Part shown: positions 25,477 through 33,719 of the stretch, piece by piece
Layout: each line of letters starts with the position of its first letter
Position numbering within the stretch: position 1 is the first letter of the stretch
Source of the DNA: Gordonia paraffinivorans NBRC 108238
GTDB taxonomy: Bacteria; Actinomycetota; Actinomycetes; Mycobacteriales; Mycobacteriaceae
NCBI RefSeq assembly: GCF_000344155.1
Contig: NZ_BAOQ01000016.1
Span: 58,136 to 122,135, forward strand
Length of the DNA stretch: 64,000 nucleotides
Reading direction: 5' to 3'
Position numbers and translations under genes: made by a program
Notes under the pieces: model-generated
What the model was told of the DNA's origin: nothing
What the model saw: the letters and a program-made list of their open reading frames with translations, nothing else
The model's database searches: none

Positions 25477-26250
25477 TCATTCGAGGAGGCGGAGACAGTA
25501 GCCGGTCGGGGTCGGCTTCTCCGTGAAGTACTCGGCCTGCTCCTCGCTGCACTCGGGCATCCCAGAGACCTTGGACTCGACCTCGTAGTTCTCGCCCGCG
25601 CCGGTGGCGGGCGGCGACGAGCAGTCGATCTCGCGGACGTCGGCAAGGGCGTTGGTCTCCTTCGACGAGGGCAGGTGGTAGCAGCGTCCCTGCTGGTAGA
25701 CATGCGCCAGGCAGAGCCCGTCCCTGGCCCACTTGCCGAAGCTGTCCGACGAGTCGCCCTCGCCGAACCAGAGTCGCGAGTAGTTCTTCGCGGCGCAGAC
25801 GCCGGGATCGGCCTTGAGGGCCACCGCGAAGTGGAAGTCCGTGCTGTCGCAGGACACCTTCCGGACGACGGGTTCGTCCTCACCGGACACCGTGACGCAT
25901 TCACCGACCGCGACGTCGTCGACACCCCAGACCCGGTCGCTCTTACCGGCCGCGACGACGAAGAGAACGACCCCGGTGACGACGACCGCGACGACGAGCA
26001 GCGCGGCCCCGCCGAGCACCCACCACAGCACGGTGTTCTTCTTCCTGGGCGGCGGCACCGGCGCGTGCGGTGGGTGACCCGGCCCCGGATATCCGGACGG
26101 GACCACGTACGGGCTTCCCGGCCCGGGTGCGCCCGCGTACCCGGGGTACGGACCCGGAGCGCCGGGCCGGCCCGGATACGGACCTCCCGGGGAGGGGTTG
26201 CCCGGATAGCCCTGGCCCGGCCGCCCGGGACCCTGCGGTGGAGTCGTCAT
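25477..26250 (-). CDS. LppU/SCO3897-like membrane-anchored protein
   Basis: A 257-residue protein. A Gly/Pro/Tyr-rich cytoplasmic tail (residues 1-70, repeats of PGPYPG type) leads to one transmembrane helix (about 72-100, WWVLGGAALLVVAVVVTGVVL) and then an extracytoplasmic domain. That domain starts VWGVDDVAVGECVTVSGED and contains six or more cysteines likely paired as disulfides. The VGECV entry motif is that of the LppU family, whose role is unknown. ATG 26250 was chosen because it begins the typical MTTPPQGPG tail. Proline-rich tails of this sort in Mycobacteriales often mediate protein contacts or carry phosphorylation sites, but nothing specific is shown here. Confidence 0.75.
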   Translation of the reverse strand: MTTPPQGPGRPGQGYPGNPSPGGPYPGRPGAPGPYPGYAGAPGPGSPYVVPSGYPGPGHPPHAPVPPPRKKNTVLWWVLGGAALLVVAVVVTGVVLFVVAAGKSDRVWGVDDVAVGECVTVSGEDEPVVRKVSCDSTDFHFAVALKADPGVCAAKNYSRLWFGEGDSSDSFGKWARDGLCLAHVYQQGRCYHLPSSKETNALADVREIDCSSPPATGAGENYEVESKVSGMPECSEEQAEYFTEKPTPTGYCLRLLE

Positions 26251-26316
26251 GGTCGGGAGACTAGCGCTACCTCGGCGTCCGGTGACCGCACTGTTCACAG
26301 GCGGGTTCGGCAATGA

Positions 26317-26386
26317 CAAACCCACCCGCCTTCCGTGGATTCTGCGGCCCGCTCGGGGGCGTGTGTACGGAAGAGGGGTGGGTTTG
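26317..26386 (-). terminator. Long imperfect hairpin downstream of the SDR gene
   Basis: CAAACCCACCC (26317-26327) pairs with GGGTGGGTTTG (26376-26386). After a 2-base internal loop, CTTCCGT (26330-26336) pairs with ACGGAAG (26367-26373). It begins 20 bases past the SDR stop on the minus strand. Confidence 0.65.
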
Positions 26387-26406
26387 CAGCAGTGTCGGTT
26401 ACCGAA

Positions 26407-27186
26407 TCACTTCGGAGGCATCCGGATGCCGCCGTCGACGCGGATGACCTCGGCGTTCATGTAGCTGTTGGTGATCAGCTCGACGACCATCGAGGCGAGC
26501 TCGTCGGGCTGGCCCAGGCGATGCGGGAACAGGACCGACTCGCCCAGCTTGGCCTTGAACGCCTCGGCGGCCTCGCCCTCACCGTAGATCGGGGTGTCGA
26601 TCAGGCCCGGGGCGATGGTGTTGACGCGGATGCCGACCGCGGCCAGGTCACGGGCGACCGGCAGGGTCATGCCGACGACGCCGCCCTTGGACGAGGAGTA
26701 CGACGCCTGCCCGATCTGGCCGTCGAACGCGGCGACCGACGCCATGTTGACGATCGCGCCGCGCTCGCCGTAGGCGTCGAGCGGCTCGTTGCGGCTCATC
26801 GCGGTGGCGGCGAGCCGGATGAAGTCGAAGGTGCCGATCAGGTTGATCGCGATGACCTTCTTGTAGGCGTCCAGGTTGTGCGCCGAGGCGAACTCGCCGT
26901 CCTTGCCGATGGTGCGCTGCGCCCAGCCGATGCCGGCCGAGTTGACCAGCGCACGCAGCGGGCCCAACTCGGTGGCCGCGTTGACGGCGGCCTCGATCTG
27001 CTCGGTCGAGGTCACGTCGACGCTGGCGAAGACGCCGCCGATCTCCTTGGCGAGCGCCTCGCCCTTCTCGGCGTTCAGGTCGGCGACGACGACCTTCGCA
27101 CCCTTGGCCGCCAGCTGACGAGCCGACGCCGCGCCGATACCCGACGCCCCACCTGTGACGATTGCACTAGCTCCGTTGATATCCAC
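26407..27186 (-). CDS. Short-chain dehydrogenase, 3-hydroxyacyl-CoA dehydrogenase-like (type 10 17-beta-HSD group)
   Basis: A 259-residue SDR with NAD-binding TGGASGIGAASARQLAAKG near the N-terminus, NSAGIG, and the catalytic Ser-Tyr-Lys in NMASVAAFDGQIGQASYSSSKGG. The sequence MVDINGASAIVTGGASG and the C-terminal FPHRLGQPDELASMVVELI are typical of the 3-hydroxyacyl-CoA dehydrogenase group related to human HSD17B10. It probably catalyses the third step of beta-oxidation of branched or short acyl-CoAs. The start is GTG 27186; a TATATT box ends 7 bases upstream, so the message is likely leaderless. Upstream ATG 27225 would lie ahead of the promoter box. Confidence 0.88.
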   Translation of the reverse strand: MDINGASAIVTGGASGIGAASARQLAAKGAKVVVADLNAEKGEALAKEIGGVFASVDVTSTEQIEAAVNAATELGPLRALVNSAGIGWAQRTIGKDGEFASAHNLDAYKKVIAINLIGTFDFIRLAATAMSRNEPLDAYGERGAIVNMASVAAFDGQIGQASYSSSKGGVVGMTLPVARDLAAVGIRVNTIAPGLIDTPIYGEGEAAEAFKAKLGESVLFPHRLGQPDELASMVVELITNSYMNAEVIRVDGGIRMPPK

Positions 27187-27193
27187 GAGTCGC

Positions 27194-27199
27194 AATATA
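27194..27199 (-). promoter_or_regulatory. -10 box, leaderless promoter of the SDR gene
   Basis: On the minus strand TATATT ends 7 bases before GTG 27186. This decides the start codon choice. Confidence 0.5.
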
Positions 27200-27268
27200 T
27201 CGAACGTTAGTGAGATGCGGAACACATCGCCCGCGCCGTCTCAACACGGACCACATCCGCGGCGCCGG

Positions 27269-28966
27269 TCAGATGCACCTCACGATGGGTTCGGGCGCGT
27301 AGCGGACAGTCCGGGTGTTGCGGGTGATCTCCTGTCCCGTGCGGGCGTCGCGGACGATCCGGGTGTCCGAGGTGGTGAATCCCTTGCTCCCGCCGCTGGC
27401 GATGCAGTCGTCGCCCTTCGGCAGGGTGATCTTCTCCGGGTCGGTGTATCCGTACCGCTCGCCGGTGATCGACTCGACCTCGTAGGCCTTGGTCCCCCAC
27501 AGGCGGACCGTCACCGCCGACGGCGACCAGCTGGTCTCGATGAGAACGCCGTGGCGGGTGTTGTTGCGGAACTTCAGGTCGATGGCGCCCTCGAAGACGG
27601 TCGCCTCGCGGGCCTCGGGATAGCGGGAGATGTAGTACGCGTGCTCGGTGTGTTCGATGTCCTCGAGGCCGGCGAAATACGTTGCGTTGTACAGCGTCGT
27701 CGCGAACTGCGAGATGCCGCCGCCGACGGCCGTCGCGGCGCGTCCGTTGTTGATGATCGTCGAGTCGACGTACCCCTGCGCGGCGCCGCGCGGGCCCGTG
27801 TGGCCGTTGAGCGAGAACACCTTTCCGGGCAGCACCAGCGCGCCGTCGACCTCGGCGGCGACGAGTCGGATGTTCTCGCCCGACGCGGAAGAGAACCCGC
27901 TGGTGGTGTATTCGCTGATCAGTTCCCGCACACCGAGTTTGCGGGCGGCCTCGGTGGTCAGCTTGGGCTTCACCTCGTCGTAGACGACGTCGACCCTGCG
28001 GTCGCTGCCGCGCGCGATCGCGCTCGACGCGAGGGCGTCGAGCGTCTTGGGCCAGTTGATCCTGGCGCCGTTGACCGCCGGGACGACCGTCGGCGCCCCG
28101 GTCTGCAAACTGAACCGCGCGCTGACCGCCGGCCGCTGCGACGGATCGAGGTCGGGGGACAGGATCTTCCGCGCGCGCTTCTCGTCGACGCTGGGGACGA
28201 GTCCACCCCGACCGTCCGGCACGAAGGTGAGGATCGACCCGATGTCGCCCGCCGGCACCTCGACCTCGCGTTTACGACGGTCGATCAGACGTAGCGGACC
28301 CGACGTCGCGCGGGTGGCCCCGCCGGCAACGGTGGCGTCGACGACCTGCGCGCTGACCGTGGGCGAGAACGGCTCCATCGGCATGTCGACGGGGCCGCCG
28401 TCGAGCCATCGGTCGACGAGGACCCGGGCGGCGGCGTCGCGCGCGATGCGTTCGCCGGGTGCGGGCTGATCGCCGACCGGCGTGGTGCCGTCGTAGTGCA
28501 CGCCGCCCTCGACCGCGGCCTTCTCCAGCGCGGTCCGGTGCTCGTCGAGCGCGACATCCATGGCCGCACGGTCGAGGGTCACGACCGGCTCGACGTCCCG
28601 GCTGCGGCCCAGGAGTGCGGCCAGGCGGGTGACGGGATTGCGGGGTTGTTCCAGCAGACGTTCCCGCGTGGCGTCGGCGTCGAAGGACAGGCCCAGCGCA
28701 TCGGGGGCGATCGCGGCCGTGCCCTCGGGCGTCCGGAGGACGACGGGTTGCTTCGACCGCGCGGTGAGTTCGTCGAGGACCGGCTGCAGGCCGGCGGTGT
28801 CCCGGTTACCGGCGCTGATCCCGCCGATGACGGCGCCGCGTGCGGAGTGATCGCGGGTGAGGACGAGATCGACGGCCAGTGCGAGGGTCAAGGCGACCAC
28901 GACGGCGAGCAGCACGCGGACGGCGTTGCGCACTCGGCGGGCTCTAGTGGTCACGACTCCATCCAT
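27269..28966 (-). CDS. VanW family protein
   Basis: A 565-residue protein with a basic N-terminus, one membrane anchor (about 18-36, VLLAVVVALTLALAVDLVL) and a large extracytoplasmic part. The central region holds a PG-binding-4-like repeat. The C-terminal VanW domain begins at ISEYTTSGFSSASGENIRL and includes LPGKVFSLNGHTGPRGAAQGYVD, GGGISQFATTLYNATYFAGL and KFRNNTRHGVLIET. VanW proteins accompany glycopeptide-resistance loci in some bacteria but are widespread and of unknown function, probably acting on or binding the cell wall. ATG 28966 (MDGVVTTRARRVRNA) is preferred because it puts the basic residues directly before the helix. A large hairpin lies about 100 bases upstream. Confidence 0.85.
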   Translation of the reverse strand: MDGVVTTRARRVRNAVRVLLAVVVALTLALAVDLVLTRDHSARGAVIGGISAGNRDTAGLQPVLDELTARSKQPVVLRTPEGTAAIAPDALGLSFDADATRERLLEQPRNPVTRLAALLGRSRDVEPVVTLDRAAMDVALDEHRTALEKAAVEGGVHYDGTTPVGDQPAPGERIARDAAARVLVDRWLDGGPVDMPMEPFSPTVSAQVVDATVAGGATRATSGPLRLIDRRKREVEVPAGDIGSILTFVPDGRGGLVPSVDEKRARKILSPDLDPSQRPAVSARFSLQTGAPTVVPAVNGARINWPKTLDALASSAIARGSDRRVDVVYDEVKPKLTTEAARKLGVRELISEYTTSGFSSASGENIRLVAAEVDGALVLPGKVFSLNGHTGPRGAAQGYVDSTIINNGRAATAVGGGISQFATTLYNATYFAGLEDIEHTEHAYYISRYPEAREATVFEGAIDLKFRNNTRHGVLIETSWSPSAVTVRLWGTKAYEVESITGERYGYTDPEKITLPKGDDCIASGGSKGFTTSDTRIVRDARTGQEITRNTRTVRYAPEPIVRCI

Positions 28967-29066
28967 CACGGCTGACTGCCTGGGCCAGTCGGGTGTTGGT
29001 GGCCGGCGGAACGTCTGCTGCGCCGATCTCGTCCGGGGACGGGACCGGGCGTGCAAATATACAGGT

Positions 29067-29113
29067 GCTCCGGCCGAGCTGTCGGGTCGGGGGTCTGACA
29101 GCTCAGCCGGAGC
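29067..29113 (-). promoter_or_regulatory. Large hairpin upstream of vanW
   Basis: GCTCCGGCCGAGCTGTC (29067-29083) pairs with 29097-29113 with one mismatch in 17, around a 13-base loop. It lies 101 bases upstream of the vanW start. It may be a 5'-leader structure, an attenuator or a protein-binding site. Confidence 0.5.
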
Positions 29114-29206
29114 TATATCCATACTTACGCCACTTGACGCGCTTGTACACCCCGGGTGGGATATTCCCGCCGAATATGTGACCAAAGACCCGTTTTCCCA
29201 CGAGAA

Positions 29207-29246
29207 ATGAGACGGATCGCGCGTCTCGTCGCTCGATCCGTCTCAT
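29207..29246 (-). terminator. Terminator of fadA2
   Basis: ATGAGACGGATCG (29207-29219) pairs perfectly with 29234-29246 (13 bp) around a 14-base loop. It begins 26 bases beyond the fadA2 stop. Confidence 0.7.
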
Positions 29247-29272
29247 CTCGTGTTGGGCGCGGTCCGGGTCGG

Positions 29273-30595
29273 TCAGCCCTCGATGATCGCGGTGACACCC
29301 TGACCGCCGGCGGCGCAGATCGAGATCAGCGCGCGTCCGCCGCCGTTCTCCTTGATCTGCTTGGCGGCCTGGGCCACGATGCGGCCGCCGGTCGCGGCGA
29401 ACGGGTGGCCCGCGGCGAGAGACGAGCCGTGCACGTTGAGCTTCGAGCGGTCGATCGGGCCGAGCGCGGCGTCGAGGCCCAGGCGCTCCTTGCAGTACTC
29501 CTCGGACTCCCACGCCTGCAGGGTCGCGAGGACGACCGACGCGAAGGCCTCGTGGATCTCGTAGAAGTCGAAGTCCTGCAGGGTGAGGCCGTTGCGCTCG
29601 AGCAGGCGCGGCACGGCGTAGGTGGGCGCCATGAGCAGGCCGTCGGGGCCGTTGACGTAGTCGACCGACGCGGTCTCGCTGTCGACGAAGTACGCGAGCA
29701 CCGGCAGGCCGCGCTCCTCGGCCCACTCGTCGCTGGCCAGCAGCACGGTCGACGCGCCGTCGGTGAGCGGGGTCGAGTTGCCGGCGGTCATGGTGGCGTC
29801 GCCGAGGGAGACGCCGAACACCGGCTTGAGCTTGGCGAGCTTCTCCACCGACGAGTCGGGGCGCAGGTTCTCGTCGCGGGTGAGACCCATGAACGGGGTG
29901 ATCAGGTCGTCGAAGAAGCCGGCGTCGTAGGCCGCCGCCATGTTCTTGTGGCTGGCCACGGCCAGTTCGTCCTGGTCGGCGCGCTTGATGCCGAACTCCT
30001 TGGCGGTGATGGCCGCGTGCTCGCCCATCGACATGCCGGTGCGCGGCTCGCCATTGCGCGGGATCTCGATGCCGAGCTTGGTGATCAGCTTGGCGGCATT
30101 GAGGATCTGGTCCTTGGTGCTGCGGGAGCGATTCACCTCGAGCAGCTGGCGGCGCAGCTCGTCGCTGACGGCGATCGGGGCGTCGGAGGTGGTGTCCACG
30201 CCACCGCCGACCGCGGCGTCGTAGCGACCGCGGGCGATGCCGTCGGCGACGATCGTGATCGCCTGCAGGCCGGTGCCGCACGCCTGCTGGACGTCCATGG
30301 CCGGGGTGTAGGGCGACAGCGCCGAACCCAGCACCGACTCGCGGATGAGATTGAAGTCACGGGCGTGCTTGAGCACCGCGCCGCCGGCGACCATGCCGAG
30401 CCGCTCGCCCTGCAGGTTGAACCGGCTCACCAGGCCGTCGAGGGCCGCGGTGAACATCTCCTGGTTGCTGACCTTGGCATACGCGCGGTCCTGACGGGCG
30501 AAGGGAATGCGGTTGCCGCCGATGATGGCCACCGGACGCTCGGTCCGGGGCTTGGGGGCGTTGGCCTTGTACGGGGTGGAACTGTTGTCTGCCAC
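29273..30595 (-). CDS. fadA2: Acetyl-CoA acyltransferase (thiolase) FadA2
   Basis: A 440-residue thiolase that cleaves 3-ketoacyl-CoA, or forms it in reverse. The acylated cysteine is in MDVQQACGTGLQAI (about residue 105). The histidine is in NVHGSSLAAGHPFAATGGRI, and the second cysteine is in LISICAAGGQGVTAII near the C-terminus. It is divergent from fabG4 across 84 bases, and the shared region carries the TetR-type palindrome at 30635-30650. In M. tuberculosis, as I recall, fadA2 also lies between fadE5 and fabG4. Together these genes can supply most steps of a beta-oxidation or reverse beta-oxidation cycle. Confidence 0.93.
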   Translation of the reverse strand: MADNSSTPYKANAPKPRTERPVAIIGGNRIPFARQDRAYAKVSNQEMFTAALDGLVSRFNLQGERLGMVAGGAVLKHARDFNLIRESVLGSALSPYTPAMDVQQACGTGLQAITIVADGIARGRYDAAVGGGVDTTSDAPIAVSDELRRQLLEVNRSRSTKDQILNAAKLITKLGIEIPRNGEPRTGMSMGEHAAITAKEFGIKRADQDELAVASHKNMAAAYDAGFFDDLITPFMGLTRDENLRPDSSVEKLAKLKPVFGVSLGDATMTAGNSTPLTDGASTVLLASDEWAEERGLPVLAYFVDSETASVDYVNGPDGLLMAPTYAVPRLLERNGLTLQDFDFYEIHEAFASVVLATLQAWESEEYCKERLGLDAALGPIDRSKLNVHGSSLAAGHPFAATGGRIVAQAAKQIKENGGGRALISICAAGGQGVTAIIEG

Positions 30596-30634
30596 GTCGA
30601 TCTCCAGAGTCGTGTGCGGTATCTATAGCGTATT

Positions 30635-30650
30635 CTTACTCAACAGTAAG
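30635..30650. promoter_or_regulatory. TetR-type operator between fadA2 and fabG4
   Basis: CTTACT and AGTAAG form a perfect inverted repeat around CAAC. For fadA2 (minus strand) it covers the likely -35, 17 bases upstream of TATAGA (30622-30627). For fabG4 it covers the likely start, just after TATTCT (30631-30636). Binding would shut off both directions. Confidence 0.7.
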
Positions 30651-30679
30651 TTCGTTGTCGAACGACAGAGGAGATCAAC

Positions 30680-32044
30680 GTGGCCGCCAACGCAACTGGC
30701 CTGTACTCGAGCTTCGTCCATTCCGCGCCGGGCGCCTTCATCGCCAAGCAGGCCGGCCTGCCCGTGCCGCCGCCACTGCGGCGCTACAAGCCCTCCGAGC
30801 CGCCACTGCCGGGTCCGGTGCTCCTCGGCGGCGAGGGCCGACTCGTCGAGCCGCTGCGTGAGCTGCTCGCGAACGCCGACGACTACGACCTCATCCAGAA
30901 CGCCCTGACCGGCCGCAGCGCCGACAAGTACGGCGGCCTGGTGTTCGACGCCACCGGCATCACCTCCCCGGCCGAGCTGCGCCAGCTGTTCGAGTTCTTC
31001 CAGCCGGTCATGCGCTCCTACGCCCCGTGCGCACGGTTCCTCGTGCTCGGCACCACGCCGGAGCTGGTCACCGACCCCAACGAGCGCGTCGCACAGCGCG
31101 CGCTGGAGGGCTTCACCCGCTCGCTGGGCAAGGAGCTCCTCAAGGGCGCGACCGTCCAGCTCGTCTACGTCTCGCCCGACGCCGAGACCGGCCTCTCCGG
31201 CCTCGAGTCGACCCTCCGCTTCGTCCTGTCGGCGAAGTCGGCGTTCGTCGACGCCCAGGTGATCCGCGTCGGCGCCGACAACGCGGAGGCCCCCAAGAGC
31301 TGGGACCGCCCGCTCGAGGGCAAGGTCGCCGTGGTCACCGGTGCCGCCCGCGGCATCGGCGCCACCATCGCCGAGGTGCTCTCGCGTGACGGCGCCCATG
31401 TGATCGCATGCGACGTCCCGCAGGCCGGCGACGCGCTGTCGGAGACCGCGAACAAGGTGGGCGGCACGTCGTTCCCGATCGACGTCACCGACCCGGAGGC
31501 CGGCGCGAAGCTCGCCGAGCACGCGCTCGAGCGTCACGGCGGCGTCGACATCATCGTCAACAACGCGGGCATCACCCGCGACAAGCTGCTCGCCAACATG
31601 GACGCCGCCCGCTGGGACGCGGTCATCGCGGTCAACCTGATCGCCCCGCAGGCCCTCGTCGACGCGCTGCTGGAGAAGGGCGCCCTGCGCTCGGGCGGCG
31701 CGGTCATCGACGTCTCGTCGATCGCCGGCATCGCGGGCAACCGTGGCCAGACCAATTACGGCGCCTCGAAGGCCGGCGTCATCGGGCTGGTCGACGCGTA
31801 CGCGCCGATCCTGGTCGAGAAGGGCATCACCATCAACGCCGTCGCCCCCGGCTTCATCGAGACCAAGATGACCGCGGCCATCCCGCTGGCGACCCGCGAG
31901 GCCGGCCGCCTGATGAGCTCGCTGCAGCAGGGTGGCCAGACCGTCGACGTCGCCGAGACCGTGGCCTACTTCGCCAACCCGGCGAGCAGCGCCATCACCG
32001 GCAACGTGGTCCGCGTCTGCGGCCAGGGCTTCCTGGGCGCGTGA
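30680..32044 (+). CDS. fabG4: High-molecular-weight 3-ketoacyl reductase FabG4
   Basis: A 454-residue two-part protein. The N-terminal flavodoxin-like domain (about 1-200) lacks a catalytic site. The C-terminal SDR ketoreductase (about 210-454) has [25 protein letters not shown], and the catalytic Ser-Tyr-Lys in [23 protein letters not shown]. It reduces 3-ketoacyl-CoA (FabG4 of M. tuberculosis uses NADH, as I recall). The start is GTG 30680 behind GAGGAGATCAAC, giving [15 protein letters not shown]. It overlaps htdX by one base (TGATG), so translation is coupled. It is probably repressed by the TetR at 33017. Confidence 0.95.
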   Translation: MAANATGLYSSFVHSAPGAFIAKQAGLPVPPPLRRYKPSEPPLPGPVLLGGEGRLVEPLRELLANADDYDLIQNALTGRSADKYGGLVFDATGITSPAELRQLFEFFQPVMRSYAPCARFLVLGTTPELVTDPNERVAQRALEGFTRSLGKELLKGATVQLVYVSPDAETGLSGLESTLRFVLSAKSAFVDAQVIRVGADNAEAPKSWDRPLEGKVAVVTGAARGIGATIAEVLSRDGAHVIACDVPQAGDALSETANKVGGTSFPIDVTDPEAGAKLAEHALERHGGVDIIVNNAGITRDKLLANMDAARWDAVIAVNLIAPQALVDALLEKGALRSGGAVIDVSSIAGIAGNRGQTNYGASKAGVIGLVDAYAPILVEKGITINAVAPGFIETKMTAAIPLATREAGRLMSSLQQGGQTVDVAETVAYFANPASSAITGNVVRVCGQGFLGA

Positions 32045-32928
32045 TGGGTAGGACGATCACGCTCCCGGGCGTCCCCGGGACCGCAGAGCTCTACGGCAAG
32101 ACCGTCACCGCGATGCTGCCGGGCATCGGCAAGCCGGCCCGGGTCGAGGCCGACGCCCCTCTGCCCGACACGCACTACCGCCTCGACGACCTGCGTGTCG
32201 ATCCGGCTGCGCTGCAGGCGTATTGCCACGCGACCGGCCAGCGGTTCGGCGAGACCCTGCCGCTGACATACCCGTTCGTGCTGCAGTTCCCGGTGGTCAT
32301 GAAGCTGATCACGTCGGACGACTTCCCGTTCGGCGCAATCGGTTCGGTACACCTCAACGACACGATCGAGCGTTTCCGCCCGATCGCGGTATCCGAGCCG
32401 CTGTCGATCGTGACCCATGCGGAGAACCTGCGCGAGCACCGCAAGGGCATCCTCGTCGACGTCATCAGCGAGATCAGCGTCGGCTCCGAACTGGTGACGC
32501 GCCAGACCGCGACGTTCCTCAAGCAGCAGCGCACCAGCCTGTCCGACGAGCCGCGCGGGCCGGAGCCGAAGGCGAAGACCCCGCCGCCGCCGGACGCGAT
32601 CCTCTCGGTGGACCTGGGACGCATCCGCGAGTACGCGGCCGCATCCGGCGACCGCAACCCGATCCACATGGCCAACCTGACGGCCAAGGCCTTCGGGTTC
32701 CCGCGGGCGATCGCCCACGGCATGTGGAGTGCTGCGGCCGCCATCGCCAACATCGAGGCCCAGCTGCCCGGCGCCGTCACCTACGACGTGAAGTTCGGCA
32801 AGCCGATCCTGTTGCCCGCCAAGGTGAATCTCTACACCCGGCGGGTCGACGACGAGGGCTTCGACATCGCGATCCGCGATCGCAAGAAGGGATTCCCGCA
32901 CCTCACCGCGACGACGCGGAAGGGCTGA
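32044..32928 (+). CDS. htdX: 3-hydroxyacyl-thioester dehydratase HtdX (MaoC-like)
   Basis: A 294-residue double-hotdog hydratase/dehydratase. The N-terminal half is degenerate. The C-terminal half has the hydratase-2 motif ASGDRNPIHMANLTAKAFGFPRAIAHGMW, with Asp and His as catalytic pair. It converts 3-hydroxyacyl and enoyl thioesters. The ATG at 32044 shares its A with the fabG4 stop. With FabG4 and FadA2 it completes a thiolase-reductase-dehydratase set, so the operon may work in the elongating direction as well as in degradation. A strong hairpin at 32945-32985 ends the unit. Confidence 0.92.
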   Translation: MGRTITLPGVPGTAELYGKTVTAMLPGIGKPARVEADAPLPDTHYRLDDLRVDPAALQAYCHATGQRFGETLPLTYPFVLQFPVVMKLITSDDFPFGAIGSVHLNDTIERFRPIAVSEPLSIVTHAENLREHRKGILVDVISEISVGSELVTRQTATFLKQQRTSLSDEPRGPEPKAKTPPPPDAILSVDLGRIREYAAASGDRNPIHMANLTAKAFGFPRAIAHGMWSAAAAIANIEAQLPGAVTYDVKFGKPILLPAKVNLYTRRVDDEGFDIAIRDRKKGFPHLTATTRKG

Positions 32929-32944
32929 GATCCTCGCTCACCGA

Positions 32945-32985
32945 ATCCGTTCCCGCTCACACCGTTCGCGTGAGCGGGAACGGAT
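32945..32985. terminator. Bidirectional terminator between htdX and tetR
   Basis: ATCCGTTCCCGCTCAC and its exact complement form a 16-bp stem with a 9-base loop. It sits between converging 3' ends. Confidence 0.85.
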
Positions 32986-33016
32986 CGTGTGAGCGCCGAT
33001 TCGGCACGGAGGCGGC

Positions 33017-33619
33017 TCAGCTGTCGGTACCGACGCCCTTCAGGCCTCGCCAGGTGATGCCGACGAGCAGGTTGGTGGCCTTCTCGAGGTCCACGTCGCC
33101 CTCGGTGATGCGGTCGGCGACGGCCTCGGCGGCGCCGACGATGGCGACTGCGGTCAGCTCGAAGTCGATGTCGCCGGCGGTCTCGACGGTGGTGCCCGCC
33201 TTGATGAGCTCGGCGACCATCTCGACGACGCGGCGGCGGCTGTCGGAGACGATGCCGGCGAAGCTGGCGGTGCCGATGGCGACGCGGTAGAGCACGCGCC
33301 ACGACTCGCGGTTCTCGTGGACGAACCGGAGGAACTCGCGGATGACGGTCCGGGCCTGCTCGCGCTGGGACAGCGACGGGTCGAAGCCGACGCTCATCGC
33401 CTCGATGAACAGCCCGGACTCGCGGGCGATGCAAGCACTGAACAGCTCCTCCTTGGAGCCGTAGTACAGGTACAGCATCGGCTTGGAGATCTGCGCCTCG
33501 GCGGCGATGGCGTCCATCGACGTCTCCCGGAAGCCGTTCTGCGAGAACACCTTCACGGCGGCATCGAGCATCTGCTGCTCACGTACAGCACGTGGCAGAC
33601 GCTTGGTTCCGCCCGACAT
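33017..33619 (-). CDS. TetR family regulator, probable repressor of the fad/fabG4-htdX genes
   Basis: A 200-residue protein starting at ATG 33619 (MSGGTKRLPRAVREQQMLDAAVKVF) with CGGAGG suitably placed; an adjacent ATG at 33622 is the alternative. The helix-turn-helix is at about residues 30-52 (SMDAIAAEAQISKPMLYLYYGSK), with a helical ligand pocket after that. It corresponds in position to Rv0238 of M. tuberculosis. A 20-base perfect palindrome lies in its own promoter. Related palindromes occur at fadE5 and fadA2/fabG4, so an acyl-CoA-responsive repressor of this set is the natural inference. The ligand has not been shown. Confidence 0.88.
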   Translation of the reverse strand: MSGGTKRLPRAVREQQMLDAAVKVFSQNGFRETSMDAIAAEAQISKPMLYLYYGSKEELFSACIARESGLFIEAMSVGFDPSLSQREQARTVIREFLRFVHENRESWRVLYRVAIGTASFAGIVSDSRRRVVEMVAELIKAGTTVETAGDIDFELTAVAIVGAAEAVADRITEGDVDLEKATNLLVGITWRGLKGVGTDS

Positions 33620-33665
33620 CATGACCTCCGATCCCACGACCGCTACTCGATCGACGATACCCACA

Positions 33666-33685
33666 AACTTACCAAGCGGTAAGTT
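33666..33685. promoter_or_regulatory. TetR autoregulatory operator
   Basis: AACTTACC and GGTAAGTT form a perfect 8-bp inverted repeat around AAGC. On the minus strand the repeat covers TTACCG (33677-33682), a possible -35 exactly 17 bases from TATCGT (33654-33659). It is the longest of the three related palindromes. Confidence 0.75.
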
Positions 33686-33719
33686 CAACGGTCGCTCGGG
33701 CGGTGCATGAGCGGTTCGC

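Larger units (their letters stand above)
28967..29272. other. 306-base region without a gene: two hairpins
   Basis: This gap between vanW and the end of fadA2 (both minus strand) holds the fadA2 terminator at 29207-29246 and a second 17-bp hairpin at 29067-29113. Two AT-rich minus-strand promoter candidates surround the second hairpin: TATAGC just upstream and TATATT just downstream of it. I see no convincing coding frame. Confidence 0.5.

Noticed and set aside
29103..29209. A short minus-strand peptide reading (PPGVYKRVKWRKYGYSSG) beyond the fadA2 stop.
   Set aside because: It continues a frame antisense or out of register to fadA2 and has no start codon or ribosome site of its own.
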